A stretch of 64,000 nucleotides of DNA, from assembly GCF_037042905.1 (NCBI RefSeq), contig NC_087247.1, forward strand, positions 64,379,420 through 64,443,419, written 5' to 3'. This DNA comes from Lytechinus pictus (Eukaryota; Echinodermata; Echinoidea; Temnopleuroida; Toxopneustidae). Below, piece by piece: positions 1-13,100 of this stretch. The position numbers and the translations under genes were made by a program. Every line of letters begins with the position of its first letter. Position 1 is the first letter of the stretch. The notes below the pieces were generated by a model. It saw only the letters and a list, made by a program, of their open reading frames with translations, was not told the DNA's origin and did no database searches.

Positions 1-523
1 CACACCAAACACATTGTTTTATATACAGGTACTACTATATCACGAAAAGCAGTATCGCTTGTTGCTCCCATGTATTTTCAATGCTGACATTTCACATCAA
101 TTGGGAAACAGTTTCAAAAGAAAGTTCTGTAAACAAAAATTCAGTTTAATTATATCATCGAAACTTGGTTGATTGGTTCCTTGAGTTGCCCAATTATTTC
201 AATATCCACTAATTTTTTTTATATTATTTCATCCCTGTTTTCACAAACAGTTGAGCTAGAATATTCTAACCAGACAATAATTTGACTACCCAAAGCTCTG
301 TCTGCATAGAACATTTCGGCATTACTGTTCTCAAGGTGAAATATTGGTACTTCCAGTCTACTTCCAGACCAACACAATCACCCAAATTCTGGTATATTGT
401 ACAAGAACTTGTTCAGCGATTAATTGCTAAATGAAATGGCCTATCAAGACCATCGTTGCATGCGCATTTGGCTCGGTAGACTGACTAGGAACCAATCAGA
501 ATTGATCTTTCATATTAGAGATT
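1..523. other. Non-coding DNA, nothing recognised
   Basis: No convincing exon, RNA gene or terminal repeat was seen. If gene 1 begins outside the window, this would be part of its first intron. Confidence 0.4.
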
Positions 524-527
524 TTAA

Positions 528-1121
528 AGGTCAAGTCCACCCCACAAAAATGTTGATTTGAATAAATAGACAAAAATCAAACTAGCAAAATGCTGAAAAT
601 TTCATCAAAATCGGATGTAAAATAAGAAAGTTATTACATTTGAAAGTTTTGCTTATTTTCACAAAACAGTGATATGCACAACTCAAATGAGACAGTCTAT
701 GATGTCCCTCACTCACTATTTCTTTTGTTTTTTATTGTTTGAATTATACAATATTTCCTTTTTTATAGATTTGACAATAAGGACCAACTTGACTGAATCA
801 GATAGTATTAAACAATGCCCATTCCACATTTTCAGGGAGGAATTAATCGTTGTTTCACTTGACAAGGAGGAGAAAAATGGGATATTCCCTATTTTATATG
901 ATAAAATACAAAAGAAATAGTGAGTGGATGACATCATCAGTCTCCCTATTTGCATACCCAACAGGATGTGCATATATAACTGTTTTGTGAAATTAAGCAA
1001 AATTTTAAAATGTGATAACTTTCTTATTTTACATCCGATTTTGATGAAATTTTCAGTGTTATGTTTGTTGGATTTTTCTCCTTTTATTCAAATCAACTTT
1101 TTGTTGGGATGGACTTGTCCT
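528..1121. mobile_element. TTAA-flanked MITE, family A, copy 1
   Basis: This element has long inverted ends: AAGGTCAAGTCCACCCC on the left and the reverse complement of a related sequence, ending GGACTTGTCCT, on the right. It is bounded by TTAA at 524-527 and 1122-1125. The interior is also roughly palindromic (both arms carry TTTCATCAAAATCGGAT-like text), so it could fold on itself. The TTAA duplication is the piggyBac-type target site, and there is no transposase. Short reading frames on both strands are by-products of the palindrome. Related copies lie at 5315-5828, 34559-35114, 45271-45850, 46405-46975 and 49803-50185. Confidence 0.8.
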
Positions 1122-1345
1122 TTAATCGCTAACATTTGTGTTGAGGGGCCCAGGCCTAGAAATTCCTGATAATTATTTTCTGCATTAATACCCACCCGAA
1201 CCATACCCTTTAGGGTAACTTCTCAAAGTTGTAAGCAGGTGCAATATAGTCTCAATAGTAGATGAGACACACAATTCAAAATCACTTTAAAAACTTTAGT
1301 ACCCTTGCCAAGCATATTCGTTAAGTGGCTGGGATGTGAAAATAT

Positions 1346-1535
1346 GTGGGGAACTACAGTGTGTCCCAGGAAAAAACAAACACTGAGAATGATATATCAG
1401 ATCTTCAATTACAATACAAATACAATGACCTATCATTGGAAAGGTTAGAATCTCTTCTTCTACTTGGTATATTACAGATGATTCCTCATGCAAGCAAGCA
1501 ATTAAACAGTGGAGAAAGGATACAAAAGCCACTTG
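1346..1535 (+). CDS. Possible orphan coding exon, unknown product
   Basis: An open frame of about 63 codons has exon-like composition: mixed polar and leucine-rich text such as LSLERLESLLLLGILQ. It follows AG-ending acceptor candidates (CTACAG at about 1354-1359, CCCAG just after) and ends at a good donor, G|GTGAGT, after 1535. It ends in phase 1, the phase required by the first recognised exon of gene 1 at 5882. It does not encode the expected beta strand and first glycines of a Rossmann fold, so it may be an alternative 5' exon, an exon of another gene, or chance. No homologue is recognised. The listed start is the frame limit, not a start codon. Confidence 0.25.
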
Positions 1536-2100
1536 GTGAGTAGTGTCTGAGTTTCAGTAAGAAAATCACATATCTAAAAAACCATCTGGTCAAGAAATAA
1601 CAAAGCTCTGTTAATTCCAAAAGTTTAATAAAATGAAAACTTTGTACAGGCTATATGGTAAGGAATCATTGGAAACATTTGTGAAATGAAATTATGGAAA
1701 TACATGTACAAGCATTATTTCTAAGAGACAGAACTTGGATATTTTGAACCATTTCTGTGATTGTGGTATCAAATTAGTATTTTTAACAAGCTTTTTAGAC
1801 TTGTGATTTTCTTGTTGCAATTCAGATATCACCCACCAAGTAACTTATAACTATCCTTTCATGAAATTGGTTTTACTCACTCTGTGGTAAGTTGTACATT
1901 ATATATCTCCTGTGCTGATCAGGGATGGCATCTCAAAGCCCTTTGTATCTCATGGAAAAGGTGCTATATGTATATGTATTATTACAAATCTGAGTAAAAG
2001 CTTTCATAATTTTAATAAGTACCTACTTTTTAGCAGGTATTTTCTTCCTGGAATTTTAGGAGTACTTTGCTTTCACACAGGTTAACATATTTGGTACATA

Positions 2101-2390
2101 ATTCTGTTTCTGTTTCTGTTTGTGGTAACTCCCGTAGGAACTCGGCAGGACAGCATTTTTTGCTGGTAAACGCCAAGCTGGTATAGAACCAATTACCTTG
2201 GAAACATTTTACGTCTAGGTTAATCAGTCATAGTGGCTGACGTAATAGACAGATATCGTAATAGACGTAAACGACAGATATCACTCTTGGGCCTTTTTAT
2301 CAAAGTGGAGACAATGGCAGAGTTGGGATTCGAACTCACAACCTTGCGATTATGAGTCCAATGCTCTAACCACTGGACCACACGACCCGT
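2101..2390 (-). mobile_element. tRNA-derived SINE
   Basis: On the minus strand the element begins with a tRNA-like head (about 2390 down to 2316). The head has an A-box-like TGGTCCAGTGG, an anticodon-loop-like CTCATAA as in elongator tRNA-Met, and a B box GTTCGAATCC. A tRNA-unrelated body follows. The end is a short tandem tail, seen on the plus strand as TTCTG/TTTCTG repeats at 2101-2118. Head, body and simple-repeat tail are the standard SINE layout. A working tRNA is unlikely because the acceptor stem does not pair well. Internal boxes A and B would be its RNA polymerase III promoter. Confidence 0.8.
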
Positions 2391-4037
2391 ATTGATTGGG
2401 ATAGATCAGGGTAAATTTCTTAATCAGGAAATATTCTCTAACTTTTAGTTGGTCTGAAAGTACCAAAAATGAAGCATCTCTGGGCTGCACTTAAGATTAT
2501 CAGCCATCACTGTGTGTATTAAAATGGTGAGAGTGAGACTATTTCAATTTGGCCTTCCCAGTAAGGCTTTATTTTAGTTTGAACATTTGTGGTGTGCAAA
2601 ATGTGTGACATCCAGATCACGCCCCTAAAATGTAAAACAACAATTTGAAATTAAGTAGCAGATAGAGAAATGTCAGTATAATTTAAGAGTATCAATAGTA
2701 CAGAACATGCACACAAAAAAGTACTGTACTTTTATTGAAAGAAGGATTGCAATGCTACATGTAAAGTATCTACTGTGCATGTTCATGTTCTCTCAATGTA
2801 CTGATAATTATATATTACTGACATGTATTGGATGTGAGTGCTCTAGACAAAATGTGACTCATGGTGAAATGTCACTGCATCAGCATATTGTGAGTCACAC
2901 ACTTTCTCCTATATTCAAAGTCTTCTTAAACCTCTATTATTTGTTGTTGGTTTAATACAGTGTCTCTGAAAAACATTCTTTAGCACATATTTTTTGAAAG
3001 AGAAATTTCAGGATTCTAATTTGTAAGAAAATGACATTCAAATTGATAATTATTGTTAAAAAAACGAAAGTTATTGGAACTTTATTGGTCAATATGAAGA
3101 ACATTTCATTGAATACTGCATACTGTACCATCGTGCCATCCACAAACTTCTGGAAAATACTAATACCCTGACTGAGGATATTGTTTAGAAAACATAATAA
3201 CAGATTTCCATTGAGGATTCTATGCAAAACATCTTTAAAGAATGATGGTGAAACTCAAACCTGTAGGGCCTATTATGGTAAAAAATTCTGCACCTTTTTA
3301 TGTACAGATAATGTGAATCACTGATCGTGTACCCATCCATCTCCCCTACATTTTATAGCTGAAATTATTATTGATATATATCAATAAATCAACTGCTAAA
3401 CATTTACGTGCAATAGACACAAATACTTTCCTTTCTGAAGTGCGTATACTCAAAACATAAAATACATAAATTTAAACATAAAAAGCTTGTGTTGCGTTTT
3501 TAGATATTTATTCCATTTGCAAGATTGTTGGTAGTCACTTAAAGCCTGTGGAGGGACTGAAAACTATTCACTACTGACCAAAAGTATAGAATATCATAGC
3601 CATTGGCTTTGTTACATTCATAGTGCCCTCAATTAATGCCTCGATCCACTACGTTCTAGAAGAAGACCCCTGCCCCCTTCTATATCTGCCAATGGTAATA
3701 ACTGTAGAAGACAGAACCCTGTAGTATAGTGAACCAGAAACGTATAAGTTTTAACTGCTTGTAGATGTACATGTACATGTATGTCCTAGTACCAGCTATG
3801 TTTCATATCATTGTTGATCTTCTTTACAGCTTAGTATAAAGTTTTCCAGGATATTAGATACTGACTAGTACATCCTACCAGCACAGTTTCCTAAAGTTGC
3901 TAAAGATTCAGTTTTTAGTAAGGGATTCTCAGACTCATAAAAAATAAATTTTTATATTGAGTATATTAAGTTATAAATTAGTTTTCTATTTGTGTGAACA
4001 TTAACTATCTTCGGAGTAAGAGATAATCTTACGAAGC

Positions 4038-4070
4038 CTGACGAAGACTAGCAGGTGCAGTCGAAACGTC
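4038..4070 (+). ncRNA. Hammerhead-ribozyme-like core (candidate)
   Basis: The text contains CTGACGA, matching the CUGANGA core, then a short potential stem (GAC...GTC), then GAAAC and GTC. GAAACGUC can be read as the second core strand, a 2-bp stem III and the cleavage site, as in the minimal hammerheads of Penelope-like elements. One extra A precedes stem II, and only two bases of stem I pair (GC flanking both sides), so this could be a decayed copy. It sits inside an inverted repeat: a GGAGTAAGAGATAAT arm at about 4013-4027 and its complement near 4107-4121. Confidence 0.3.
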
Positions 4071-4304
4071 GCAATTTCAGTTTGCCACATCGTGAGACAA
4101 CAGATTATCTCTTACTCCGATTTCAACCTACCACGATGATTAACATCTTCCGTACTATTAACTATCTTATTAGCTGTGGGGGACTATTTCTCATAATAAT
4201 GATCTATCATTATCTTATCTTACATGTATATATCGTGTGTGTTCATCCGAACCATCATAACAGTCAATTTTGGTCTTTTAAAAAAAAAATTTTGGAAACT
4301 TTTG

Positions 4305-4905
4305 TAGAAAAGAACTTTCAAGTCCTACTAAATATAAATTTCTAGGCAGCAGTTTGTTTTAATTTCTAATGTACATGTACATGTGGAGATTTTCAAGGCG
4401 ATGACATACAAATCCCATTGAAAACGTATACTGTAGCAGAGCAATCAACAGCTGCACATATATATGTAACATGCAAATGCGCTGTCAGCCAAACCGTCAT
4501 ATCTGCATGCATTGACTTTGCATGTGAAAGTGTGATACGTTTCGCTAATCGTGTGTATTAAAAATGCGGTCAGCCATTGTTGTATTCCCTATGATGTATG
4601 TTTAGGGAAAATTTTAACCACTCAAACCGAAATTACAAGCTTGTAGCTCTTTTGCGATGTTTTCTCTGATTCTCAGTTTTGTGTAAATATAAGGATACCA
4701 GGGTCATGCAATTGTCTTGTTCTTTCTGACCATGTATTTTTCTAGCAATGAAAATCTTGTATTAAAAAGGCTGGGGTAAAAAATATACAGAAATTATAGT
4801 AAACTTTGAAATTGATTTTCTCTGGAATGAGTTAGCCCTGTTGTTTCTCTGATATGACAGTTTTGATGATCCCCAACGATATGACGGGGACTTTCAGTAT
4901 AAAGC
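4305..4905 (+). repeat. Dispersed repeat F, copy 1
   Basis: About 500-600 bp that recurs in inverted orientation and diverged form near 24340-24870. Shared landmarks include GCAGAGCAA/CAACAGCTGC, the AACCGTCATATC region and TTACACAAAAC-like text. No coding potential or terminal repeat was recognised, so its class is unknown. Confidence 0.55.
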
Positions 4906-5314
4906 CATATAAAAAGGGTTCTGGATTCCCTAAGCTACAATGAATGTTATTGGAATGGACATCACAACAAAGCTAATGATATCTGAAAGTACCTTTATGA
5001 ATGATGACTAAGCCATCAGGGGGCCTCTCGCATGTTAAATGCACAAAGGCTGAAATGATGCTTAATATTAACTCACTATTTTGCTTCTAAAAACAAATGT
5101 CTTCTTGACTCTGTAGTTTTATTTTATAGAACACCTTAATTCTACTTTTCTACAGTCCATTTTTGGCTCTTCTGATTACCTGTATTCCTTGTATTGTTTA
5201 ACCCATTGACTATGTAGGTCTGTAATAGGCTTTTTTTTTGCAGGGACCCACAATGTTTCCAGAAGGCAAGTTGCGTGTGGCAGAGCATTTAATTGAATGC
5301 TTATTTGTATTGAA

Positions 5315-5828
5315 ATTAAAAAAAAAATTGGTACAGAGAAAAATCAGACAAGTATAAAATTGATGCTAAAAAGTTAATCAAAATTGTATGTAAAATAAGA
5401 AGTTATTATTCAAAGTTTTTTTTTATTTTATCACAAAACATGATTACATGTATGTACATCCTGGTCAGGATACAAATGCAGGAGCAAGTGTTGTCACACA
5501 CATACACACTTGAAATATTAACAAATTGTTTCATATTTACCAAGGGGAATTAAAAATCATTAATTAAATAAATAATAACAATTTGATAATTTTTGGAGAA
5601 AAATGAAATATTTGATAAAATAAAGTGAAAAAGGAAATAGTGGGTGTGTGGCATTATTGGCTCTCTTATTTGCTTACCAACTGTAATGTACACTGTTTTT
5701 GTGAACAATGTCAGTACCAGTATTTCATTTTACATCCAATTCAGATTTGATTTTCAGTGTCATGCTTATTTGATTTTTCTCCAATATTGAAATCAACTTT
5801 TGATGGGACATACTTCACACTTTATCTT
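5315..5828. mobile_element. MITE family A, degenerate copy 2
   Basis: A decayed relative of the 528-1121 element. It retains AAAATCAGACAAG-type left text, the AAAATAAGAAGTTATT stretch, and a right end resembling CAACTTTTGATGGGACATACTT. The TTAA flanks are no longer clear. It ends about 55 bp before the first recognised exon of gene 1, so it makes up most of the sequence just upstream of that splice acceptor. Confidence 0.6.
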
Positions 5829-5881
5829 AAGCAATCTCAGATAACAATTAAATTCAAAACTGTATTGTCTTTGTCTTTTAG

Positions 5882-5943
5882 GTTGTGGTTTTATTGGGAG
5901 GAACTTTGTGCACTATTTGGTGAGCAAGGACTTAGCAGCGAAG
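5882..5943 (+). CDS. Gene 1 exon a: Rossmann glycine motif
   Basis: The acceptor TCTTTTAG precedes 5882. The first two bases complete a Gly codon begun in a missing upstream exon (phase 1). The exon encodes GCGFIGRNFVHYLVSKDLAAK less the first base, the dinucleotide-binding loop and first helix. The donor is AAG|GCAAGT, a GC-AG intron with otherwise perfect consensus. A GT donor (TTG|GTGAGC, GT at 5920-5921) lies 24 bp upstream in the same phase and would delete eight residues. Confidence 0.9.
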
Positions 5944-7091
5944 GCAAGTATAACTACAATTTTTATTTCTATTTTTAAAAGGAAAATGTAATACATAATG
6001 TACATTTTGATAGTGATAGTGAAATAGAGGAGGTGGTTTAGATATTGCCATATTGTGTGCACACCAAATTGGCCAAATGAGGATTTACTTACCTGATATT
6101 AGTTTTTACAAATGCAGTTGGTCACAAAAAAATAAGCTAAACATGTACAGTACACTGTAGGGACAAAGGTGTATGATGTTTGCATTTATTCCCCCCCCCC
6201 CAAAAAAAAAAAAATAATAATAAATAAATAAATATAAAATGAATAAAGACAGACAGACAGACCTACATACATACATACATACATTAAAAGTTAAAATTTA
6301 AAAAAAAAATTAAAGTTGCTTGCTAGAGGATGTAGAATCTGATAAAGATATTACATAGTATTTTCAATGCCATCTGAGTACTTGGAATAATATGAGATAA
6401 AGAGTGTTGCATACACCAGTCAGTATGACTGTGAGAATGACTGAAATTAATAATAGCTGGCAGTAAGCTGTGAGGGTCTTCAATTATGAGGCCCAAACCT
6501 ACTAGGGGTTCTACTGGTTGATTATTAGAACAGAGTTTCAAGGGAAGTAAACACCCATGTGTTCATTCCTATAAAACCTGCAAAATAATAAGTGAGACAA
6601 AATGGTGAGTTGAAAATGAATGTTGCATATGAGGTTTAATCTAAAAATAAAGCAAAAAAAATGTTACAAATTCATAGAAATTAAGATTGATATATTGTAA
6701 GGAGTCATGCCTTCAGTTTTACAAGCTTACTATTACATGCAGTTACTAAAACCCACAATATCTAAGCTATGAATTTTAATTTTTCCATTAAATGCAATTT
6801 ATATGAGGATGAAATTCTCACCAAGATTTGCACCCAAATTCTGATGCGATTATATAGATCTCCGACCGGACAACTTGTGTATGCAAGGGTGCAAATGATC
6901 CAACTGTTATATTTACTGTTTTCTTTATATAAAATGACATATTGTATACAATACATGTCATATATGATCATGTGATATACTTTTGAACTAATATTTTTAT
7001 TTTCTTTTCGTATTATGATGTTTATGTAATGCCTCTGTAAACTCATCGCAATTACGCTTTGTCGCAACAATGTTTTTTATCAATAAACCAG

Positions 7092-7134
<43 letters not shown>

Positions 7135-10100
7135 GTCAGAGTTTGTCAGAAAACCTATAGCAGCTCTTAATTTGCCCTCCCTGTGAATGAATTAATTAAG
7201 AAACACTTGTTTTACACACTACTTGACTTATTTACCAGGTAATTATTTGTGGTTTCAAATTGCCCTCTTAATGAAGCTAAAGTAGTTATTGATTTTCAAG
7301 AGCATGTATAACAAGAGTTGTGATGTGTTGTAGTAATTACAGCAATATTGAGTAATTGTCTGTTTCAATATGTTAATAGTGGAGGCTGTCACACCCTTAT
7401 GATAATAGATCATAAAGTAGAGATTTGGGGTTCTGTATTATGGTAATTTATCAAATTATTTCAAAATGGGTAGTTTGTGATATATACATGTAGACCAGAA
7501 ATAAAGTAAAGAATGATTGTTTACACCACAGTTTGTAGTTTCAGGATGAATTTTGTAGTGGGATGTTGGTCATGTCAATGAATTTAACATCACACTCTGT
7601 ATGTAATACAGGCTCTGTTTCATAATCTTAGGGTAGGCCTATGTTTATGCTTCTATTGGAGGGACAGAATCAGCATTTTCAAACGTTGTTTTAGAATGTC
7701 GATCCCAAACATGGTTCTGGGAGTGCTGTTTATGCTTAATTTTTCAGAGGCGAAATTGCGATCCTGGCTTCGCATCATTTTTGTTGAGCAGGAAAGCAAG
7801 GTCAAATTTGGCACGCCTTTTTTCGAAAGTTTTTTTCCCCAAGTGTTGTTATGGTGGACTATTTTAACTTTGAACAATTTCCGATCTTTTAGTAATTGCA
7901 TGGAGCAACTTGACATAGCCACCATGGTAAGGATAATAGTAAGACAAAATAAAGTATATACATAAGAAAATAATGAGACATCAATTTGTTTATAAAACAT
8001 GCTACCGGGGCTTCTGGCTCACCAATGTCTCCTCATCATGACTCATGTTCCGTTTTCTTTTTAATCCCTCAACATTCATCATGATGACAAATTAGAGGAG
8101 TAGTAATAGTGAGAGTACTTAATTTTCATAATCACACATGTATGCAAATGTACATTGGTTATTATTAGAACCAGGGAGAGGTAATTCTGGGGGAGAAGCT
8201 CCCTGCTAGAGCCATGGGACTGTATTTGCCCACAGATTTTCATTTCACCGTCCAAGCATGTACCAAATGACGTCATTTACGGGAGGTTGGGGTTAGTTGG
8301 AAGGCGGGGTAAGTTGAAACATTGTAATTTTCTTTAACTCCTATAAATATAAATAAATTTATGCAATATTGCTCTCTATTTATTGCCATTTATTAAGAGT
8401 CATCCACCATATTACAAACAACACATGTGCAACAAGCCTGGTGAAGTAAGAAAGGAATGTTTGTGTTTTCACCTTCTGAGTATTTTGTTTTCTCTTTCAG
8501 AAATGTTTTATTATCTCAGAGAAGTTTATAAATCAAGTTGGCCAGTTTGGGGGTATAATAGACACTTGTACCAAGCTACAGTACAAAATAAGGTTATTAA
8601 TATGCCATGGTGAAGTCACTTTTTTGTGCTGTAAGCTTGTAAATGTCCCATGGGCCTCGATCTGGGGTTAGTTGGAACAAAATTCAAGGGGCTATTTGGA
8701 ACAGCAAATTTGTTGGTTTAAAATCTTAACTGCAACCATACATCTGTAATAGCTCCATGCTGCAACATAATTGTAAAATCAAACGCACACAAATGCAGAA
8801 TTCTACTACACGGTGTCCGTCAGCTTGCGTGAGTACCGGTAGCTGTATATCATGTGTATAGAAAACATAAAGTTCAACAAATCAGAATACACACCTTTAA
8901 TATTTTGAACTTGAACAAATATTAAAGGTGTGTATTGTGATTTGTTGAACTTTATGTTTTCTAATTTCTATACACATGTAGTAGTTTTAGTAAAAATTTT
9001 AATTGACAATGCAGTGTTCCAACTTACCCCATACCATGTTCCAACCTACCCTGTATATAGAATAACTTGGAACAGTTGAGATGGTCTTGTTCAGGTGGAT
9101 TTTTTCAGTAACCATCATAGAGTTAAAGGCTTTTATGGGTACATTTGTAGTCCTTAGATATATGCTTTAAGCTGATATATTGATTGTTTCTTGAATAAAA
9201 TCTTTTTGGACTTAACACCCATTTTTGTCAAAAATGTTCCAACTAACCCCAATCTCCCCTAAACATTTTTATGATCGTCGTCCTGTTTATACTTCCCTAG
9301 AATCCCTGATTCTGGTCAGACAAAGTTTTGAAACGCACCTTTTTTGTAAGATTATAATCGGCATTCTGAAAAGATGTTTGAATGAAAGTAAGCATGGACG
9401 CAACCATGTTTGGACTAATCACGTATGAAAACACTGATTCTGGACTGAAAATTGGAAGCATAAACATACCCTTGAATTATATTTTGATGGGGGTGTGACT
9501 CACAAAACTCTGAAATGGGGGTCTAAGGAACTGACTACAAGGGTACAATATGGAGTCTTGGGAACAAGGGCAGTGTGAAAAATGGTCTATGGAATGGGAT
9601 CGCGGTACAACTAGGTACGGTGCGCGCTAGCAGTATGCATGTGGGCGCAAGCCATGCATGGTGCTAGCGACGTTGTATAGAGGGAATATGAAGCGGTGCG
9701 TGCAGCTACATGTAGCTTCACGGTGCTCGCACTGGACAATATAGCGCTATAGCGCTGTGCATGTGGGCGCTAGTATAGTGTGGTATAGAGGGAATATGAA
9801 GCCGTGAATGCAGCTAGCTTTACGGTGCTCGCGCTGGACAATTTTAAATAGGTAGGGCCGGGGAACGGAGATGTTTCATAATAGGGGTCTTGTGAGCGAG
9901 GCGGCTTCTGAATGGAAATTTGTCATTTTGAGTATCTAGAGAACTGAAAATTAGTTCTGAAAAAGGGGGTCATAAAGGGGCACGTCCCTGTACCACCAAT
10001 ATATATTTTTGTTCAGATGCACTTTGTTAGCTCTGCTTGTAGTGCAATTTTCCATTGTTCCTGCATTATAGTTCCCCCTCAAAAAAAGGTATGACAAAAT

Positions 10101-13100
10101 ATGCATTGATGAACGTTGAGCACTGTAGTGCTGGCCAATGGAAGGGGTCATATCCATAAAATTGCTGCAACATTTATGGTTTTTTTTTTTTTGGGGGGGG
10201 GACGGTACATTACCTGCTTACATATACCAGGTCAAAGGCGGCCTACTAAAGGGATGCTCCGGGTTGAAAATATAAATAGAATAAAATTCACAGAGCAAAA
10301 TGTTGAAAATTTTATTAAAATGGGATAACAAATTATAACAAAGTTTATTGAATTTTAAAGTTTAGCAATATCTTGTGAAAAACAGATATATGCACATTGT
10401 CATGAATATTCATAATTGTTTCATTTTTTTCATACATGTGTGAATGATGTGTCTCCATTATAATGAAATAAGTTGCAGCAATAAATAACTAATGCACTTA
10501 ATCAGTCAATCCAATTGTTTTAGCTCTTGGTTGAAAAATACTAAATAAACCTATTTTCATATAATAAAATACAAAAGAACAAGGGGGTATGACATCATCA
10601 GCCATCCTTATGAATATTCATGAAGACATGCCTAGAACTGTTTCACCAGAATAATGCAAATCTTTAAAATTCGATAAATTTTTTATTTGTTATCCGATTT
10701 TGATAAAATTTTCAGCATTTTGCTTTGTGAATTTTACTCTCTATATTGAGATATAACTATCTTCAGCCTGGAGTATCCCTGTCCTGCTTTAACAGTACAT
10801 TTATACTTTATATTTTGTTACAGAATATATGCTTCATTTTCCTCCAAGAGCTTGCATACATACAAGTAAACATAACATGTATTTTTGTATGGAGTCCAGG
10901 CTGTACATTGAAATTTGTCAAGATTAGGTACTGGTATGTATTTATTTTGGTGTAATAATCATATAGGCCAAGGTAATGTACCACTCTCTGTACAATATAA
11001 ACAATGGGCATCAAATAATAGAGAGAGAGAGAGAGGGGGGGGGGGGTTATGGCTATTTGAATATACATGTACTGGATTCATCTATTGATGATATTGTTCT
11101 TTTGAATTCATTTTTCCCTTGACTAGATCCGTGTGGCTGACAAAACACCTCCTCAGATGGCATGGATGAATGAGAAGCACAAGGTGAGAATTATTTCATA
11201 TATATGTCATAGATTGGGAATCGTCTTGCTATTGTTAGGAGAATATTCCTAATTTGTAGTTGGGAGGATGTTTAATCTAGTTCATATTATTTTAGAGGAG
11301 ATATTAGAAGAACAACTTCTTTAATGATACATTATAATATACATTTTGCATTGTGATGCTACAAAATGGTGCATATTCATAGATCGGTGGAAATTTTTGC
11401 AAATTCCAAGCAAAAGATATGGAAGTTTATAGTCAATTGTAAAGTTGATAATGTTGGGTGTATATATGTCTACAATATAGTTCACAATACTAGTTCACAC
11501 TTCTATGTATCCTAAATTTCATCTTTCTTTATATAATATTCAGGACAATATCGTAAAACAGAATTGACTTTGTACTCCATATTTTTCTTCTAATTTTAAG
11601 GCCAAATTAAGAGGACTATAAAACTACCTCTAGCCTTTGTGAATGTATTGACAATAGACATTCCATGAAACAGTGATTTTAAGAGAATCTAGTTAAACTA
11701 AATTAATGATATCAGAAAACCAAACATGTTTTACCTCATAAGCTTGGTGTTAATTATGTGTGTATACAATTCTATAAATGAAATTCATGATTTTACTTGC
11801 AGAGGTTGAGAGATGAATACTTCTATGTTCATATGTTCATGTACAATGAACAATTCTCCTTGAGAAGATATTTATATTTCTGATCATCTTATTGTCATAA
11901 AAATGAGAAGCAAGCATGAAATCTCAAAGCAAATTTAAAGCAAATCAAAGAAAATTTAAAGTGATAATCCAGTTTATTCTTTGATTTGAATATTATATGA
12001 CTTTCACTACCCTGTTTTTTCCACTTCTTTCAAAACTAACTGATCATCTGGTTGTACTTTATTTGGATATCATTTTTGCTATTCAATTCAGTTGCTATTC
12101 AATTTATTGACCATTAAAAAACATCAAAATATTTACAGAAATAACATGATACCAACAAAATAATACAAAAAAAAAGTTACAAGTTACTTAATGGTGAGGA
12201 CCCCTAGGTAGCAAAATTGCTTGTAGCCGGGCCCCTACAAATACACAAATATCATAACCGGTAAAAAAAAAAACACACCCACCCACCCACACATCATCTT
12301 ACAATGCAAAAACACAGAAGATAGAATAGTATAGAACTTTAGAAGATAATGCAAGATAAAAAAAGATGATAAAATACAATTGCAACTCCGGGGGTGGGGG
12401 GGGGGGGATTGGAGTTGTTTACATAATTGAACAAAAATGACTTTGAACACACTATTATTCTGAAGTGCTTTGGAATGAATAGATTGGCAAAAATAATGGA
12501 ATTTAACTTTCATGTCCATCACTGCCATATACTAAAGATTAAAAAAAAAAAAATGAACGTACATGTAGTCTGCAAGAGTAATTCAAACAAATTCTGAAAG
12601 TTTATCTGCATAAATTGAATGATTTAGCTCAGAGCCTGGTCAGAGACTTTGCTGTACGTTATTGTACTGATGTAGATGATTGCACTGCAACGTACAGGCC
12701 ATCATTATTTGTAGGCTACATTGTTACATCCATTCACATTATGTAGAGTGTAATGTACTCCCAACACAGCAAGCGGAAAGAAATGAGAGTATTTTTTATG
12801 TTTGAGGAGGAAATGTCTGTCCTGTTGGGGAAATATAAATTTACTTCATTATGCAGACTGTAATAACAAGAAGATTGTGTTGCTTGTTGAGGGATATTTT
12901 TACATTATATCGATAACTAGTGGAAAGGAAACAAGTACAAAATAGGTGGTTTCAGACCGCCTCGAAGTTCGTAAGTTCCAGGTATTTTGGAAATGTGAAA
13001 GCAAGCTACGCGTAATCTCCCCGAAAGAAAATACCCGCTAAATAGTAGGTACTTGTCAAAATTACGAGAACTTTGGCGGGGATTTTTCCAAGGTTGCAGG

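Larger units (their letters stand above)
7618..9480. mobile_element. Foldback element with a nested insertion (tentative)
   Basis: Left text from about 7640 (ATGTTTATGCTTCTATTGG, then CAGAATCAGCATTTTCAAA) is matched in inverted form near 9430-9470 (CACTGATTCTGGACTGAAAA, then GGAAGCATAAACAT). This implies a foldback or MITE pair of arms. The 8278-9259 element lies inside it. Outer ends and target duplication are not clear. Confidence 0.45.

Noticed and set aside
2316..2390. Functional tRNA-Met gene
   Set aside because: Boxes A and B are present, but acceptor-stem pairing is poor, and a body and simple-repeat tail follow, so it is a SINE head.
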